From: Orientallactaga sibirica
Taxonomy: Eukaryota > Chordata > Mammalia > Rodentia > Dipodidae
Assembly: GCA_036365145.1 (NCBI GenBank)
Contig: JAEOAD010000982.1
Coordinates: forward strand, 4,490,001-4,554,000
Length of the DNA stretch: 64,000 bases
Direction of reading: 5' to 3'
The translations under genes were made by a program, and so were the position numbers. The notes under the pieces are model-generated. The model made no database searches and was not told the DNA's origin. It was given only the letters and a program-made list of their open reading frames with translations. This document shows positions 11,025-21,119 of this stretch, in pieces. Position 1 is the first letter of the stretch. Each line of letters starts with the position of its first letter.

Positions 11025-11228
11025 ATGTTTTATTTTATTTTCTAATTTGAGAGAGAGAGAGAGAGACAGAGCGAAGGAATGTATCAGGGCCTCCTGCCAC
11101 TGCAAAAGAATTCCAGACATATGCACCACTTTGTGCATCTGGCATTATGAGGGTACTGGGGAATCAACATGAGGACATCAGGCTTTGCAGGCAAGTGCCT
11201 TTAACCACTGAACCATCTATAGAGCTCT
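11025..11228 (-). mobile_element. DIP-like SINE
   Basis: Antisense copy, TTTTATTTTATTTT tail, GA tract, and a damaged head (AACCATCTATAGAGCTC). Confidence 0.9.
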
Positions 11229-11231
11229 CCT

Positions 11232-11246
11232 GACTATTTTTCTTTT

Positions 11247-11291
<45 letters not shown>

Positions 11292-11372
11292 TTTCTTTCC
11301 TTCCTTCCTTCCTTCCTCCCTCCCTCCCTCCTTTCTTTTCTTTTCTTTTCTTTTCTTTTCTTTTCTTTTTCT
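11232..11372. repeat. layered pyrimidine microsatellite
   Basis: (TTTC)n, then (TTCC)n, (CTCC)n and (TTTTC)n in succession over about 140 bases. Confidence 0.95.
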
Positions 11373-11373
11373 T

Positions 11374-11535
11374 TGAGACTGAGCCTCATGTATCAGAGAC
11401 TGGCCTCAAACTCACGATGTAGCTGAGAATGACCATGGTGAACATGCTCACTTTATGTGTAGCTGGGGATTGATCCTAAGGCTTCATGCATGCTAGGTAA
11501 TCACTCTACCAACTGAGCTACATCCCCAGCCCAAC
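11374..11535 (-). mobile_element. B4 SINE (B1-ID fusion)
   Basis: Antisense: a B1-like left half (TTTGAGACTGAGCCTCATG) joined to an ID-type head ending GAGCTACATCCCCAGCCC. Confidence 0.8.
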
Positions 11536-11544
11536 CTTTCTTAA

Positions 11545-11825
11545 AATAAAAGAAGCTAAACATATAGAGACATGTATTTATGATTCCATTTATATGAAAT
11601 GTGTTGAAGAAACAAATCTATAGGGACCCATCACTGATTGTTTGTTGCGAGGGGCTGGGGTAGGGGAGAATGGAGAGAGTGACTGCTAGTGGACATGGGG
11701 TTCCTTTGTAGTGCTGAAATATTAGAGAATTGGTAGCAATCATTGTACAACTTCATGAATCCACTTAAAGTGATTCAATTGTAAACTTTAAAAGACTTAG
11801 TTTTGTTGGGACTTTTAATACATAA
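11545..11825 (+). mobile_element. ancient L1 (L1M-like) 3' end
   Basis: TGATTCCATTTATATGAAAT, GGGGCTGGGGTAGGGGAGAA and CAATTGTAAACTTTAAAAG occur in the order of old L1 3' ends. No ORF. Confidence 0.7.
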
Positions 11826-11839
11826 TCATACCATAACAA

Positions 11840-12005
11840 GGGGCCAGGAAGATGGCTCACTTGCTTGCAAAGTCTAACAGCCTGGGTCTAATTCCCAAGC
11901 CATCCACATAAACTGGAACGCAAAAAGTGGCTCAAGCATCTGGTGTTTGTTTGCAGCTGCAAGGAGTCCTGGTGTGCCCACACTCATGCACACACATACG
12001 TGCAA
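11840..12005 (+). mobile_element. B2-superfamily SINE, CA-tail subtype
   Basis: Head GGGGCCAGGAAGATGGCTCA with part of the A box lost, body GGTGTTTGTTTGCAGC, and a CACACA-rich tail in place of CT. The same subtype occurs at 14614, 19528 and 43331. Confidence 0.75.
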
Positions 12006-12009
12006 ATAT

Positions 12010-12240
12010 ATAAAAATATTAAGAAAACCAATTTGATCATAATCCTCTCCCATTCCCCGCTTTAGTTGCCCCTATCTTACCTCCAGTCCACTGAACTCCC
12101 TCCTCTTTGATGTCTCATTCCAGTTTTTTTTCTCTTGTTTTTTGGACCTTGTCCATCATGTATATCAACATGTTGATGGACTTGACATTGTGCAGGCCTT
12201 ATAAAGGTAGCAACCATGAGTGCACCAGTTCCGTTATGTG
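12010..12240 (-). mobile_element. L1 3' UTR fragment
   Basis: Antisense to the rodent L1 3' end: AATTTGATCATAATCCTCTC, later GACATTGTGCAGGCCTTATA. Diverged. Confidence 0.6.
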
Positions 12241-12284
12241 AGAGACTTGTCTTTATGCTACCTGAATGAACACTTCTTATTGGA

Positions 12285-12596
12285 TGTGGTAATTTAAATT
12301 AGGTGTCCTCCATAAACTCTTGTGTTCTGAATGCTAGGTTCCTAGCTGATGGCAATTTGGGAATTGGGGCAGGCTGACGGATGTTACAGGCAGCCTCCCC
12401 TTGCCATCTTTACCTCACTCTCCTGTTGCAGTGCTCCACCTACTGTGGCAGAGGTGATGTCCAGCCTCTGCTCATGCTGCCGTTTTCCCCCGCCATCATG
12501 GAGCTTCCCCTCGAGTCTGTAAGCCAAAATAAACCATTTCCTCCCATCATCTGCTTTTGGTTGGATGCTTTCTACCAACATCATGAAGGAACAGCA
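12285..12596 (+). mobile_element. LTR-B solo LTR (MaLR-type)
   Basis: Starts TGTGGTAATTTAAATTAGG and ends ACAGCA. Shares GAATGCTAGGT, CCATCATGGAGCTTCCCCTC and GCCAAAATAAACC (polyadenylation signal) with copies at 23752, 26460 and 31145. No clear target duplication. Confidence 0.8.
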
Positions 12597-12599
12597 ATG

Positions 12600-13300
12600 T
12601 GCTATCGGAATAATAGCTTACAAATGTTAAATAAGCAATAGTTCCTATGTTTTTTGAGTATAATAACATTTAAGATGAGATGGATTTATGGACGTCGGTA
12701 GTGTTTAACTGTGATGTCCTCTAAGCAACAGAGGAGAGACTGGGAGAAGGCCATAACTACAGGCTAAATAAAAAAATGAGGGCTTGGCGATTTATTGATC
12801 TCACTGGTGGGATGCATTCCTAGCAAGGGAAAGGTCCTGCATTTGATCTCCAGAAACGTGGCAGAAGAGGATTAGACGCTTTTCTTCATATCTGTAATGT
12901 GATGTGAAAAGACTTTTATGACAGTGCGATATATGAAATAAAGACCCAGCTTTTCAGTTCTCTTAAATTTTCATAGCTTGTAAATAGCAGCCTGGAAATC
13001 CTGTAGGAAAGCCCCATATCTTTTCATTAACTGCCCACTATCGCCACTATGTGGGTTAATCCCACCTTCCATCAGCATCCACCCACCCACATGACCTATC
13101 CAGTTTGGGATATATTTGAATTTGTGGTCCCTGGTCAATAAGTCAATCCTAAAAATGAAACACTAATATATAATGCTCATGTTTTGTTCATGTAGGATTA
13201 TGTTTAGCAAGTAGCAGACACTTAAGTAATACCTTTAACATATGGGGTTCCTTTATCTTGCATATAAAATGTCTGGAAACAGCAGTTTCTAAAGTTGTAT
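12600..13300. other. unassigned non-coding stretch
   Basis: About 12780-12870 looks like a worn ID-type head (GGCTTGGCGATTTATTG to TTTGATCTCCAG). The rest is unassigned and non-coding. Confidence 0.4.
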
Positions 13301-13302
13301 CA

Positions 13303-13432
13303 AAATAAAAGAGAGACTGATTGAGAGGGGGAGGGGATATGATGGAAAGTCAAGTTGCAAAGGGAATTGGGGGGAGGGAATTACCATGGTTTATTGTCTA
13401 TAATTATGGAAGCTGTCAATTAAAAAAAAATC
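13303..13432 (+). mobile_element. L1 3' end, strongly 5'-truncated
   Basis: AAAAGAGAGACTGATTGAGA, GGGGATATGATGGAAAG and TTTATTGTCTATAATTATGG then poly-A. The same text ends the copies at 30210, 56230 and 59179, which defines it as a LINE 3' terminus. Confidence 0.85.
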
Positions 13433-13433
13433 A

Positions 13434-13590
13434 AAAACCAGGCATGGTGGCCCATGCCTTTATCCCAGCACTTAGGAGGATCACTGTGAGTTCAAGGCCA
13501 CCCTGACACCACATGATGAATTCCAGGTTAGCCTGGGCTAGCGTGATACTCTATCTCAAAAAAAAAAATAAATAAATAAATAAATAAATA
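13434..13590 (+). mobile_element. B1 SINE
   Basis: AACCAGGCATGGTGGCCC to ACTCTATCTC, poly-A and (AAAT)n. The GGAGGCAGAGGTAGGA block is missing, a small internal deletion. Confidence 0.95.
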
Positions 13591-13745
13591 TGAGCTGGAG
13601 AGATGGCTTAGCGGTTAAGGTATGCCTGTGTAGCCTAAGGACCCCAGTTCGATTCTCCAGGTCCCATGTTAGCCAGATGCACATGGTGGCACATGTGTCT
13701 AGAGTTCATTTGCAGTGGCTAGAGGCCCTGGCATGCCCATTCTCA

Positions 13746-13783
<38 letters not shown>

Positions 13784-13818
13784 TCTCTGTCTCTAATAAA
13801 TAAATAAAAATAAAATCT
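13591..13818 (+). mobile_element. DIP-like SINE
   Basis: TGAGCTGGAGAGATGGCTTAG, B box AGTTCGATTCTCC, CT tract, AATAAATAAATA tail. It sits directly on the tail of the B1 before it. Confidence 0.95.
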
Positions 13819-13819
13819 T

Positions 13820-14068
13820 TTTTTAAAGTTTAAAAAAATTAAAAAACCAATAAATAAGTAAATAAAAATAATAAAAATAAATTTTAAAACTCAACGAAAT
13901 CCTAATTGGTATCTATGAATTATTGTCTATTTTCTCTTTTCTATCCAACTTAACCACTGAAATTATTTGAAGGCATCATGTAAGAAGTCCAAAAGAAAAT
14001 GTCTTGCTTCTCATATAACTAGGAGTATTTGAGATATTCTAGGTTAATGAGATGTTCGTAGGTCACAG
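13820..14068. other. A-rich then unassigned DNA
   Basis: About 70 bases of A-rich simple sequence, then single-copy-looking DNA without a coding signal. Confidence 0.5.
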
Positions 14069-14071
14069 AAG

Positions 14072-14205
14072 TGGGCTGGGTATGGTAGCACAAGCCTGTA
14101 ATCTACACACTTGGGAGGTATTGGCATGAGGATCCCAAGTTCAAGGTCATCCTCAGCAACATAAGTTTGAGGCTAGCCTGGGACACATGAGACCCTGGCT
14201 GAAAA
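14072..14205 (+). mobile_element. old B1-related SINE
   Basis: GGCTGGGTATGGTAGCACAA, TTCAAGGTCATCCTCAGC and GAGACCCTGGCT in order; many changes from B1. Confidence 0.65.
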
Positions 14206-14209
14206 AGAA

Positions 14210-14610
14210 AATGACAGCCAAAACCCTGTCACCTTGAGAACATGTGGAATTAGATCAAATGGTGACAAAGATCATAGCCAAAAGGAGTAGTGGTCCCTAA
14301 TTCAGATCATATGACCACTGTAACAACTCTGAACTCCCCACACTCCTATAAACTTAAACCAAGGGTACTACAAGCCTCTTTCATGGGTTTGTACTACCTG
14401 AAGATGTAAGTTACAGGTTCTCATTCACTGCCAATGTAACTGAGCTGCTTTGGCATTGTCAATAAAGTTTTAAAAATATTTCCGTCTTGTTCATGGCAAG
14501 AATATGGAGAAGAGCAGAAGTGTTTACCACCGCCATAGCTTTCTAGTACTCTTAAAAGCGAAGTAAACACTCTCTTATCCAGTTGTGGGTGGAAGTAAAA
14601 GAAGAAAAAT
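14210..14610. other. unassigned non-coding stretch
   Basis: Contains a TATA-like CTATAAACTT near 14346 and AATAAAG near 14460, a layout an LTR or 3' UTR could have. Ends are unclear, so it is left unassigned. Confidence 0.35.
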
Positions 14611-14613
14611 TCT

Positions 14614-14744
14614 TTGGGCTAGGGAGATGGCTCAGGAGTTAAACAGGATTGCTTGCAAAGCCCACTGGTCCAGATTCAATTCCATAGTCTCATTGAAACC
14701 CATACACAAAAAGTAGCACAAGCATCTGGCATACCCTGGCATGT

Positions 14745-14782
<38 letters not shown>

Positions 14783-14784
14783 CT
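14614..14784 (+). mobile_element. B2-superfamily SINE, CA-tail subtype
   Basis: GGGCTAGGGAGATGGCTCAG head, GATTCAATTCC B-box region, ending in (CA)18. Confidence 0.8.
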
Positions 14785-14886
14785 ATTTTTTAAAGGTTCA
14801 GAAATTAAAAGGCACTATCTTGAGCTTTAAGAGCTATGGATTAAAAAAAAAAGGAGATAAATTCTTCATTAAAGATGTACAATGAG

Positions 14887-15145
14887 GGCTGGGGATGTAG
14901 CTCAGTTGATAGTGTTTGCCTAGCATGCATGAAGTCCTGGGATCAGTATCACATTAATCAGGTGTAGTGGCACATTCCTGTAATCTCATCACTTATGAGG
15001 TAGAGTCAGGAGAATAAGAAGTTCAAGGTCATCCTTGACTACATAGAGAGTTCAAGGCAATCTTGGACTACATGAGACCTTGTACTAAACAAACAACCCC
15101 TCTCACTGCTGATACCACACGTAAACACAAACACACACACACACA
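14887..15145 (+). mobile_element. B4 SINE (ID-B1 fusion)
   Basis: ID head GGGCTGGGGATGTAGCTCAG joined to a B1-like half (GGTGTAGTGGCACATTCC to ATGAGACCTTG), then CA repeats. Confidence 0.85.
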
Positions 15146-15514
15146 CATACACACAATGACATATCATATTAAAGTTTTACTAATGGTACAAATAAAGATG
15201 AAATAATACCTGCAACAACATGGAACTAAATATCTAGCACTGCTGCTTAAGGTCAGGTTCTCTGTTTTCCGTAACTCCAACTGCTCTGTGAGGTGCAATG
15301 ACCCCTTCCTCTTATCCATATTCCACAATTAAACTAATCAAAAACACTCACTGGAACATGTACAGATACATGAGCATCATGTGGCCATGAGTATCTGATG
15401 AGCTCGAGACGTCTTCAGATGATCGGGGGAAAACAGATGTGTTTATATATGCATATTTGTATGTATGTGCATATATAAACGCATCTAATGACTATAGACA
15501 TAAAACACAAGATT

Positions 15515-15625
15515 ATTTTTAGACAAGGTCTCACACTGTAGCCCAGGCTGGCCTCAAACTTGTGGTAATCCTCCTTTTTCAGCCTCCAGAGTACTGGAGG
15601 GGTGGCATAATCCAACATACTTGGT
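15515..15625 (-). mobile_element. old B1-related SINE
   Basis: TTTTTAGACAAGGTCTCACAC, GCCCAGGCTGGCCTCAAAC, diverged right end. Confidence 0.65.
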
Positions 15626-15629
15626 TAAA

Positions 15630-17125
15630 ACACAATTTAAAAAATCCTTGTGGCAAGCTCAATACCCACTCCCAGGATACAACCTTCTGCAAAAGTCACA
15701 CTATCCTAAACAGTTAATGACACTCCTTTCCACTGTTACACTTTTCTCTGAGCCATGAATGTGCCTCTCTCCATGTGCTTGACATCTTGTAGCACAATCC
15801 TATTTTCCACAGCTCTGCTCATTGTTTAGAGCCCTCAGAGGGTAGAAACTACTCTTCTCTATTTTCTTAGGGATAAATCTCATTACTTAACTCTGGCTAA
15901 ATGTTCTGTAAATACTGGTTGATTTGAATAAAACTCTAGATTAAACTCATCACACTTTGAAGAAGGCTCAACACCAAGACAAATCTGAAATAGTCTGCCT
16001 CCATCCTTGCAAACTGCACAATATACAAAAAGGGAAAACCCATTAAAAATACTCAAGTCCTTGAGAGCTTGACTTTGATGACCTGCAAAGCAGACCAAGG
16101 AGAACGCAGAGTTCTCCTTGACAGGGAGTCATTATTTATCTTTCCTGTTTCATCAGCACCAACAAGCATCATGGCTGTATATGGTCCCCGATGGCTCCAT
16201 ACCCCTTCCAACCTCCCGTTTTTAGGGCAGAGCCTATGAGCTCATTTGCAGAGGCTTGCCAGGTTCTGCATATGTTTGGTAATATAAATAGATCACATCT
16301 TAGGCATATCAGCAAGACAGAGGAGGCTTGCCCTCGCCAAAGCCTGCTGAAGTAGAATTTCATACCTTAAAGCCTGAACAAGCCACCCCTTTCTACTTCT
16401 CAAGAAATTAAGGGTGTGTGTAAAAGTTGTAGTCTTTAGCACCCTAGCACCCTAGATTATTCCTGTACTACCCCAAATAAAAAAATAAAGACCAAATAGT
16501 AGTCCTGTTCAGTTTCAGACTTTCAACTCTCATTAGACTTTTGCAGCTACATTTTTATTAAGAGAAACTTAGGTTGATGCCCAGGATTATAACCTATTTT
16601 ATTACCTTAAACATATATGGAGCAGAGTCTCTTTGGCACTTATAAATCAAACCTGACAATGTGACTTATTCATTATGCAAGTGTCCATCACAATAAAACT
16701 GAGTTTACAAGGTGAACTTGACTACAAAACCAGACAATGTTGAGCCACACATCAGTGACAGAGTTTTAACACAGTTCTCTGTAGCTCTTACCCACCTTTC
16801 TCAAATGCAAACTTCAATTCAGGAAAGAAACACTGATAATGAAGGAGAAACAGGAGTAAGATAGCTTTTTACAGGCACTTAGTCAGGGTCAGAAGCCCAA
16901 AGAGGAAACAAGGAGAAGCCATGATAGTAATCTGGGATTTTACTCTTTGCACATTGTTTTAGGGGTATATGGTGTAGCATTATAGTTTTATAAAAAAAAA
17001 AAAATCCTATTTGTTTAGAATTGCTTTACCATCACCACAATCAAGATAAATTTTTATGTTTTAAGATAAATATTCATCTTATTTTTAAACATTTATAGAA
17101 GTCTACCGGACACTAGATACTGCTA
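15630..17125. other. unassigned non-coding stretch
   Basis: Nothing coding. About 15815-15935 (TTAGAGCCCTCAGAGGGTAG to TTGAATAAA) has the feel of a mammalian-wide L2/MIR 3' end, not firm enough to call. Confidence 0.35.
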
Positions 17126-17128
17126 GTA

Positions 17129-17465
17129 TGATGGTTAATTTCTGGTTTATAACTTGATTGGATTAAGAAATGCCCACAGCATTCATAAGTCACACATTTG
17201 ATGTGTCTGTGAGGGCATTTCCACAGAGGATCAATCCAAGGGTTTAGATCAACCCCTGAATGTGGGCATCCCCATGCTATGGGCTGAGGTCCCCGATTGA
17301 AAAAAAAAGGGGAAAAAAGAGAAAGGAAGCTAGCTCATTGCAGAAGCAATGTTACCAGCCACCTCACACTGCTGTCACCATGCCTTCTCTGCAATGATGG
17401 GCCACATTCCTTCAAACCATAGACAAAATAAATCCTTCATCACAATATTTTTTGTCAGGTCCAGG
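17129..17465 (+). mobile_element. ERVL-type solo LTR
   Basis: Begins TGATGGTTAATTTCTGG, has TGTGTCTGTGAGGGCATTTCC and CAAAATAAATCC (polyadenylation signal) near the end. No internal region follows. Confidence 0.6.
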
Positions 17466-17469
17466 GTCA

Positions 17470-19325
17470 TATTTAAGGAGGAAAGGAGAAAGCTAGCTTT
17501 TGTTAGGCAGTTCCAGTTAGAGATTGAGAGAACCAAAAGATGCCACCCCACATGCCACCTCACCCTAGCACAAGAAGGAAACTCTCAGAAGAAATGGAAC
17601 TTGTGTCTGATCAAGTCTGATCTACAGCACCCCTTGCTTCTCACTGGTTAGTGTGCTACCTGGATGAGCTGGCTCAGGTGGGATGACCCTGGAGTCTGCC
17701 CTCCAAACCTACAAACCAATTGGGTCTTCCCTTTGCATACCTGAACCTGATGCTACGAAGGCTGCATTTGGCCTCCTCCCACTCTCTCTGTGTGATTCTC
17801 TCTGAATTCCCTCTCACCTCTGCTCAGGCCTACATGAGTCTGGCCTCTAGGGATGGGAGAGTATAGTATAGTTTCTTGATCTGAACTTTTCTGCTTGCTT
17901 CTGCTTTATAGTTTGGAATAATGTTCCACTTTGATTACATGTATGATTTTCCTCTGGTCTCCAAATCTACCATGCGTGTACCAGATCTACCTTGTGGGTG
18001 CTCTCACCAACTCTAGGCTTGCTACCTGTGTAATTTCTTTAAACTCGAGGTAACCATGAGTGTAACCCTTTTCATTATTCATTTATCCTCTGAATCTCCT
18101 TGTCTCTGATTTGATATCTGCCCTCTCATTTTTCCTTGTACCTCATACTTTACTCGTAATCAACTTTCTTGCTGTTTCATTACTTGTGTGCACCTTTCTT
18201 CAGTTCTTTCAGTAAGACACCACTGGAAACACCCAGAAAAAAAAAGGAGGGGGAGGAAGGAAAAGAGAGAGGGAGAGATAGAAGAAATCACTGGTAACAG
18301 TACAGCCACAGGTCTTGAGTTCTTTGTGATTTTCCTTAAAATGACAGCAACTCTATTTCTGTTCTTGTTTTTCTCTTGCACCCAGACCATAACTATTTTA
18401 TCCTCTGAGGATTATTTCTAAAAATAAAATCAAAAGAAGAAACACATCAAGGTCTCTATCTTTGGTTTCTAAATGTTATTTTTAAACTCTTTATTTTAAA
18501 CACCACTCCCTACTAGGAATCAGTCTGTACATTGCACTACCAGTAGGCTCCATGCAGTCAGAAAGTGTTTGATCTTGGAGCTTTGTGCGCCCTTATCCCC
18601 TCTGGCACCATGGAGTATCCCACAAAGGAAAGGTAGGGGAACTCAACGGGGTCAGCCCTAAGCCCTGGGGCATTACCTCTTGTCTGGCCTGTACAACATT
18701 AAAACATGTCTGACCTAAGCATGAGGTGCTCACATATACACTACGCTCCCATTTATTTAAACTTGTCTCCTCTGACTTTTTTCCCTACTTCCTTGCCTTT
18801 GCCCTTCAACATTGCAATCAGGGAGGAGCATCTTCAGACTTGTCCCTAAAACAGTGGTCTGGAGAAGAATGGTACTGTGTTCCAGGAGCTAGAGACCAAG
18901 AATGCTGTTGAACACCCTATAATGTACGGGACAGTCTTCAAAATGAAGAATCCTCCCACTCAAAATGTTGATAGTGCTTGGATTATGAAACTTTGCCCTG
19001 GAAGATCTTTTTGGCACTACGATATACCTAGATTCAGGCTATGTGCTATGCTGATGACTCCTAAATTGGAATCTCTCTTGTGCAGCCTCCTCTCCCAACT
19101 CCAGATTCCTGTATTCAACTGACTTCACTTTATCCAACAGGTGCCTCAAACGGAATGTGTTTACAACTCAACTTCTTGACATTATTCACAAACTTTACTG
19201 TACCCACTCTTTCTTTCCCTTACAAAGTTAATAGTACCATCCAACCTGTCATCTTAGTTTCAACTTTCATGTTTATGGAAATCATTTCGTGCAGATGTTA
19301 GTATGATTAGAATTTTAAAAAATAG
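17470..19325. other. unassigned non-coding stretch
   Basis: The longest stretch without a firm repeat call. GA-rich patch at 18240-18290. About 19040-19290 reads vaguely like an old mammalian repeat. ORFs of up to about 100 codons have no recognisable domain and no exon-like borders. Confidence 0.4.
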
Positions 19326-19327
19326 TG

Positions 19328-19470
19328 ATGCCAGGCATGGTGGAGCACGCCTTTAATCCCAGCACTCGGGAGGCAGAGGTAGGAGAATCGCCGAGAGTTC
19401 GAGGCCACCCTGAGACTACATAGTTAATTCCAGGTCAGCCTGGACCAGAATGAGACCCTACCTCAAAAAC

Positions 19471-19501
<31 letters not shown>
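19328..19501 (+). mobile_element. B1 SINE
   Basis: GATGCCAGGCATGGTGGAGC to CCTACCTC with a poly-A of about 32: a young-looking copy. Confidence 0.95.
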
Positions 19502-19503
<2 letters not shown>

Positions 19504-19527
19504 GAAGCGATTAGAAACTTCATTTGT

Positions 19528-19702
19528 GTGGCTGGGGAGGTGGCTCAGTGGTTAAAGGCACTTGCTTACAAAGTCTGCTTTCTCAGACTTAATTCTACAG
19601 TACCTATGCAAAGACAGATCCCAAATGGCACGTGTATATGATGTTGGTTTGCAGCAACAAGAGAACTTGCAATACACACACACACACACACACACACACG
19701 TA
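19528..19702 (+). mobile_element. B2-superfamily SINE, CA-tail subtype
   Basis: GGCTGGGGAGGTGGCTCAG head, GGTTTGCAGCAACAAG body, (CA)n tail then TAAATAAAATTTT. Confidence 0.8.
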
Positions 19703-19944
19703 AATAAAATTTTGAAAAAGCAACTTCACTTGGTAGAGGATAAAGGAAGACTGAGAAGTTCTTGGGATGTGCCTAAATCTACATCTTCACTGTCAGTGGT
19801 AGCACCAGCATGAGAACTCTGGTCTCATACAGCTTCTGTCCTATAAACTTTCCCACAGCTAGCTTGGCTCCCTTGGGTGAGCATGGCTCAGTTGCCTTTT
19901 AGCTCATTATTTTCAGAAGTTGTTATTGGAAAGGCAGTTTTGGA

Positions 19945-20170
19945 CAGATCAGCAAACTAGAGCCTGTGGGCCAAACGCAGGCTGCTACTTATTTTCCTGA
20001 CTTGTGAGAAGAATGATTTTACAAATTTATAAATAATTGAGGGGGGAGCAAATAATTTGTGGCATATGGAAATTATATTAAATTTGGATTGTAGTGTCTA
20101 GAAATTAAGCTTCAATGGAATAAGTCACGTTCATTTATACATGTAATGCCTGTGCCTGTCTTTTGACGAT
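19945..20170 (-). mobile_element. hAT-type MER DNA transposon fragment
   Basis: GATCAGCAAACTAGAGCC, TGTGGGCCAAACGCAGGC: the end of the same MER family seen at 22918, in opposite orientation. Non-coding. Confidence 0.55.
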
Positions 20171-20235
20171 AGAACCCTAGCTGAGTAGTTGTAGTACATA
20201 CCAAAGACAAGAGAAGCCAGAAAAAAAGAAAAGGA

Positions 20236-20515
20236 TCTGGGTAGGGTGGTATACACCTTTACTGCAGGACTTAGGAAGACAGAGTCAGGGGCACTGTGAG
20301 AGTCAGCTCAGCCAGAGTTGAACAGAGACCCTGTCTCAATAAGCCAGCACAAAAACTTCGCTGAAGATGTAGCTTAGCAAAGTGCTTGTCTAGCATGCAC
20401 AAAGTCCTGGCTTTGATCTCTAGCACTGGGAAAGTAAAGGCAGGAGGATAAAATATTCAGAACCATCCTAGACTAGATAGAAAGTTTAAGGCCAGTCTAT
20501 ATCAAAAATAAACAA
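20236..20515 (+). mobile_element. old B1 followed by B4-type SINE
   Basis: 20236-20340 is a worn B1 (GGGTAGGGTGGTATACACC to GACCCTGTCTC). 20358-20515 has an ID head (GAAGATGTAGCTTAGCAAAG) and a B1-like half. Confidence 0.6.
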
Positions 20516-20517
20516 AG

Positions 20518-20678
20518 GCCGGGCGTGGTGGCATATGCCTTTAATCCCAGCACTTGGGAGGATCGCCATGAGTTCGAGGCCACCCTGAGACTACATAGGG
20601 AATTCCAGGTCAGCCTGAACTAGAGCAAGACCCTACCTCGAAAATCTAAAACAAACAAACAAACAAACAAACAAACAA
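20518..20678 (+). mobile_element. B1 SINE
   Basis: GGCCGGGCGTGGTGGCATAT to CCTACCTCG, tail (AAAC)n. Lacks the GGCAGAGGTAGGA block. Confidence 0.95.
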
Positions 20679-20679
20679 T

Positions 20680-20845
20680 GAAGCCTGGTGTAGTGGTGCA
20701 CACCTTTAATCCCAGCACTTGGAAGACAGGGTAGGAGGATTGCCATAAATTTGAGGCCACCCTGAAACTAATTCCGGGTCAGCCTGGGCTAGAGTGAAAC
20801 CCTACGTTGAACTCCTCCAAAAAGTAATAAAAATAAAAAATAAAC
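20680..20845 (+). mobile_element. B1 SINE
   Basis: AAGCCTGGTGTAGTGGTGC to AACCCTACGTTG, A-rich tail with AAATAAACAAAG. Confidence 0.9.
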
Positions 20846-20849
20846 AAAG

Positions 20850-21015
20850 ATCCAGGTGTGGTGGCACATGCTTTTAATCCCAGCACTAGGGGTGGCAGAG
20901 GTAGGAAGATCACAATGAGTTCAAGGCCAGCCTGTTCTACGAAGTGAGTTTAGGGTCAGCATGGGCTAGAGTGAGACTCTACCTTGAAAAAACAAACAAA
21001 CAAAAAATAATAATC
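20850..21015 (+). mobile_element. B1 SINE
   Basis: GATCCAGGTGTGGTGGCAC to GACTCTACCTTG, (AAAC)n tail. Confidence 0.9.
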
Positions 21016-21024
21016 AAAGAAAAG

Positions 21025-21115
21025 AAAAGGAGCTGAAGGTACATATCAGTAGCAGAGAACATAGTTAGCATGTACAAGGCCCTAGGTTCAATTCTCAGCA
21101 TTAAAAACATCAGCA
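21025..21115 (+). mobile_element. ID-type SINE
   Basis: GGAGCTGAAGGTACATATC head, GGTTCAATTCTCAGC B box. Fifth same-strand SINE in this run. Confidence 0.65.
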
Positions 21116-21119
21116 TAAT

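Noticed and set aside
14210..14480. Possible small LTR or second processed retrocopy (TATA-like and AATAAA words)
   Set aside because: No matching flanking repeats or poly-A were found, so the two words alone are not enough.
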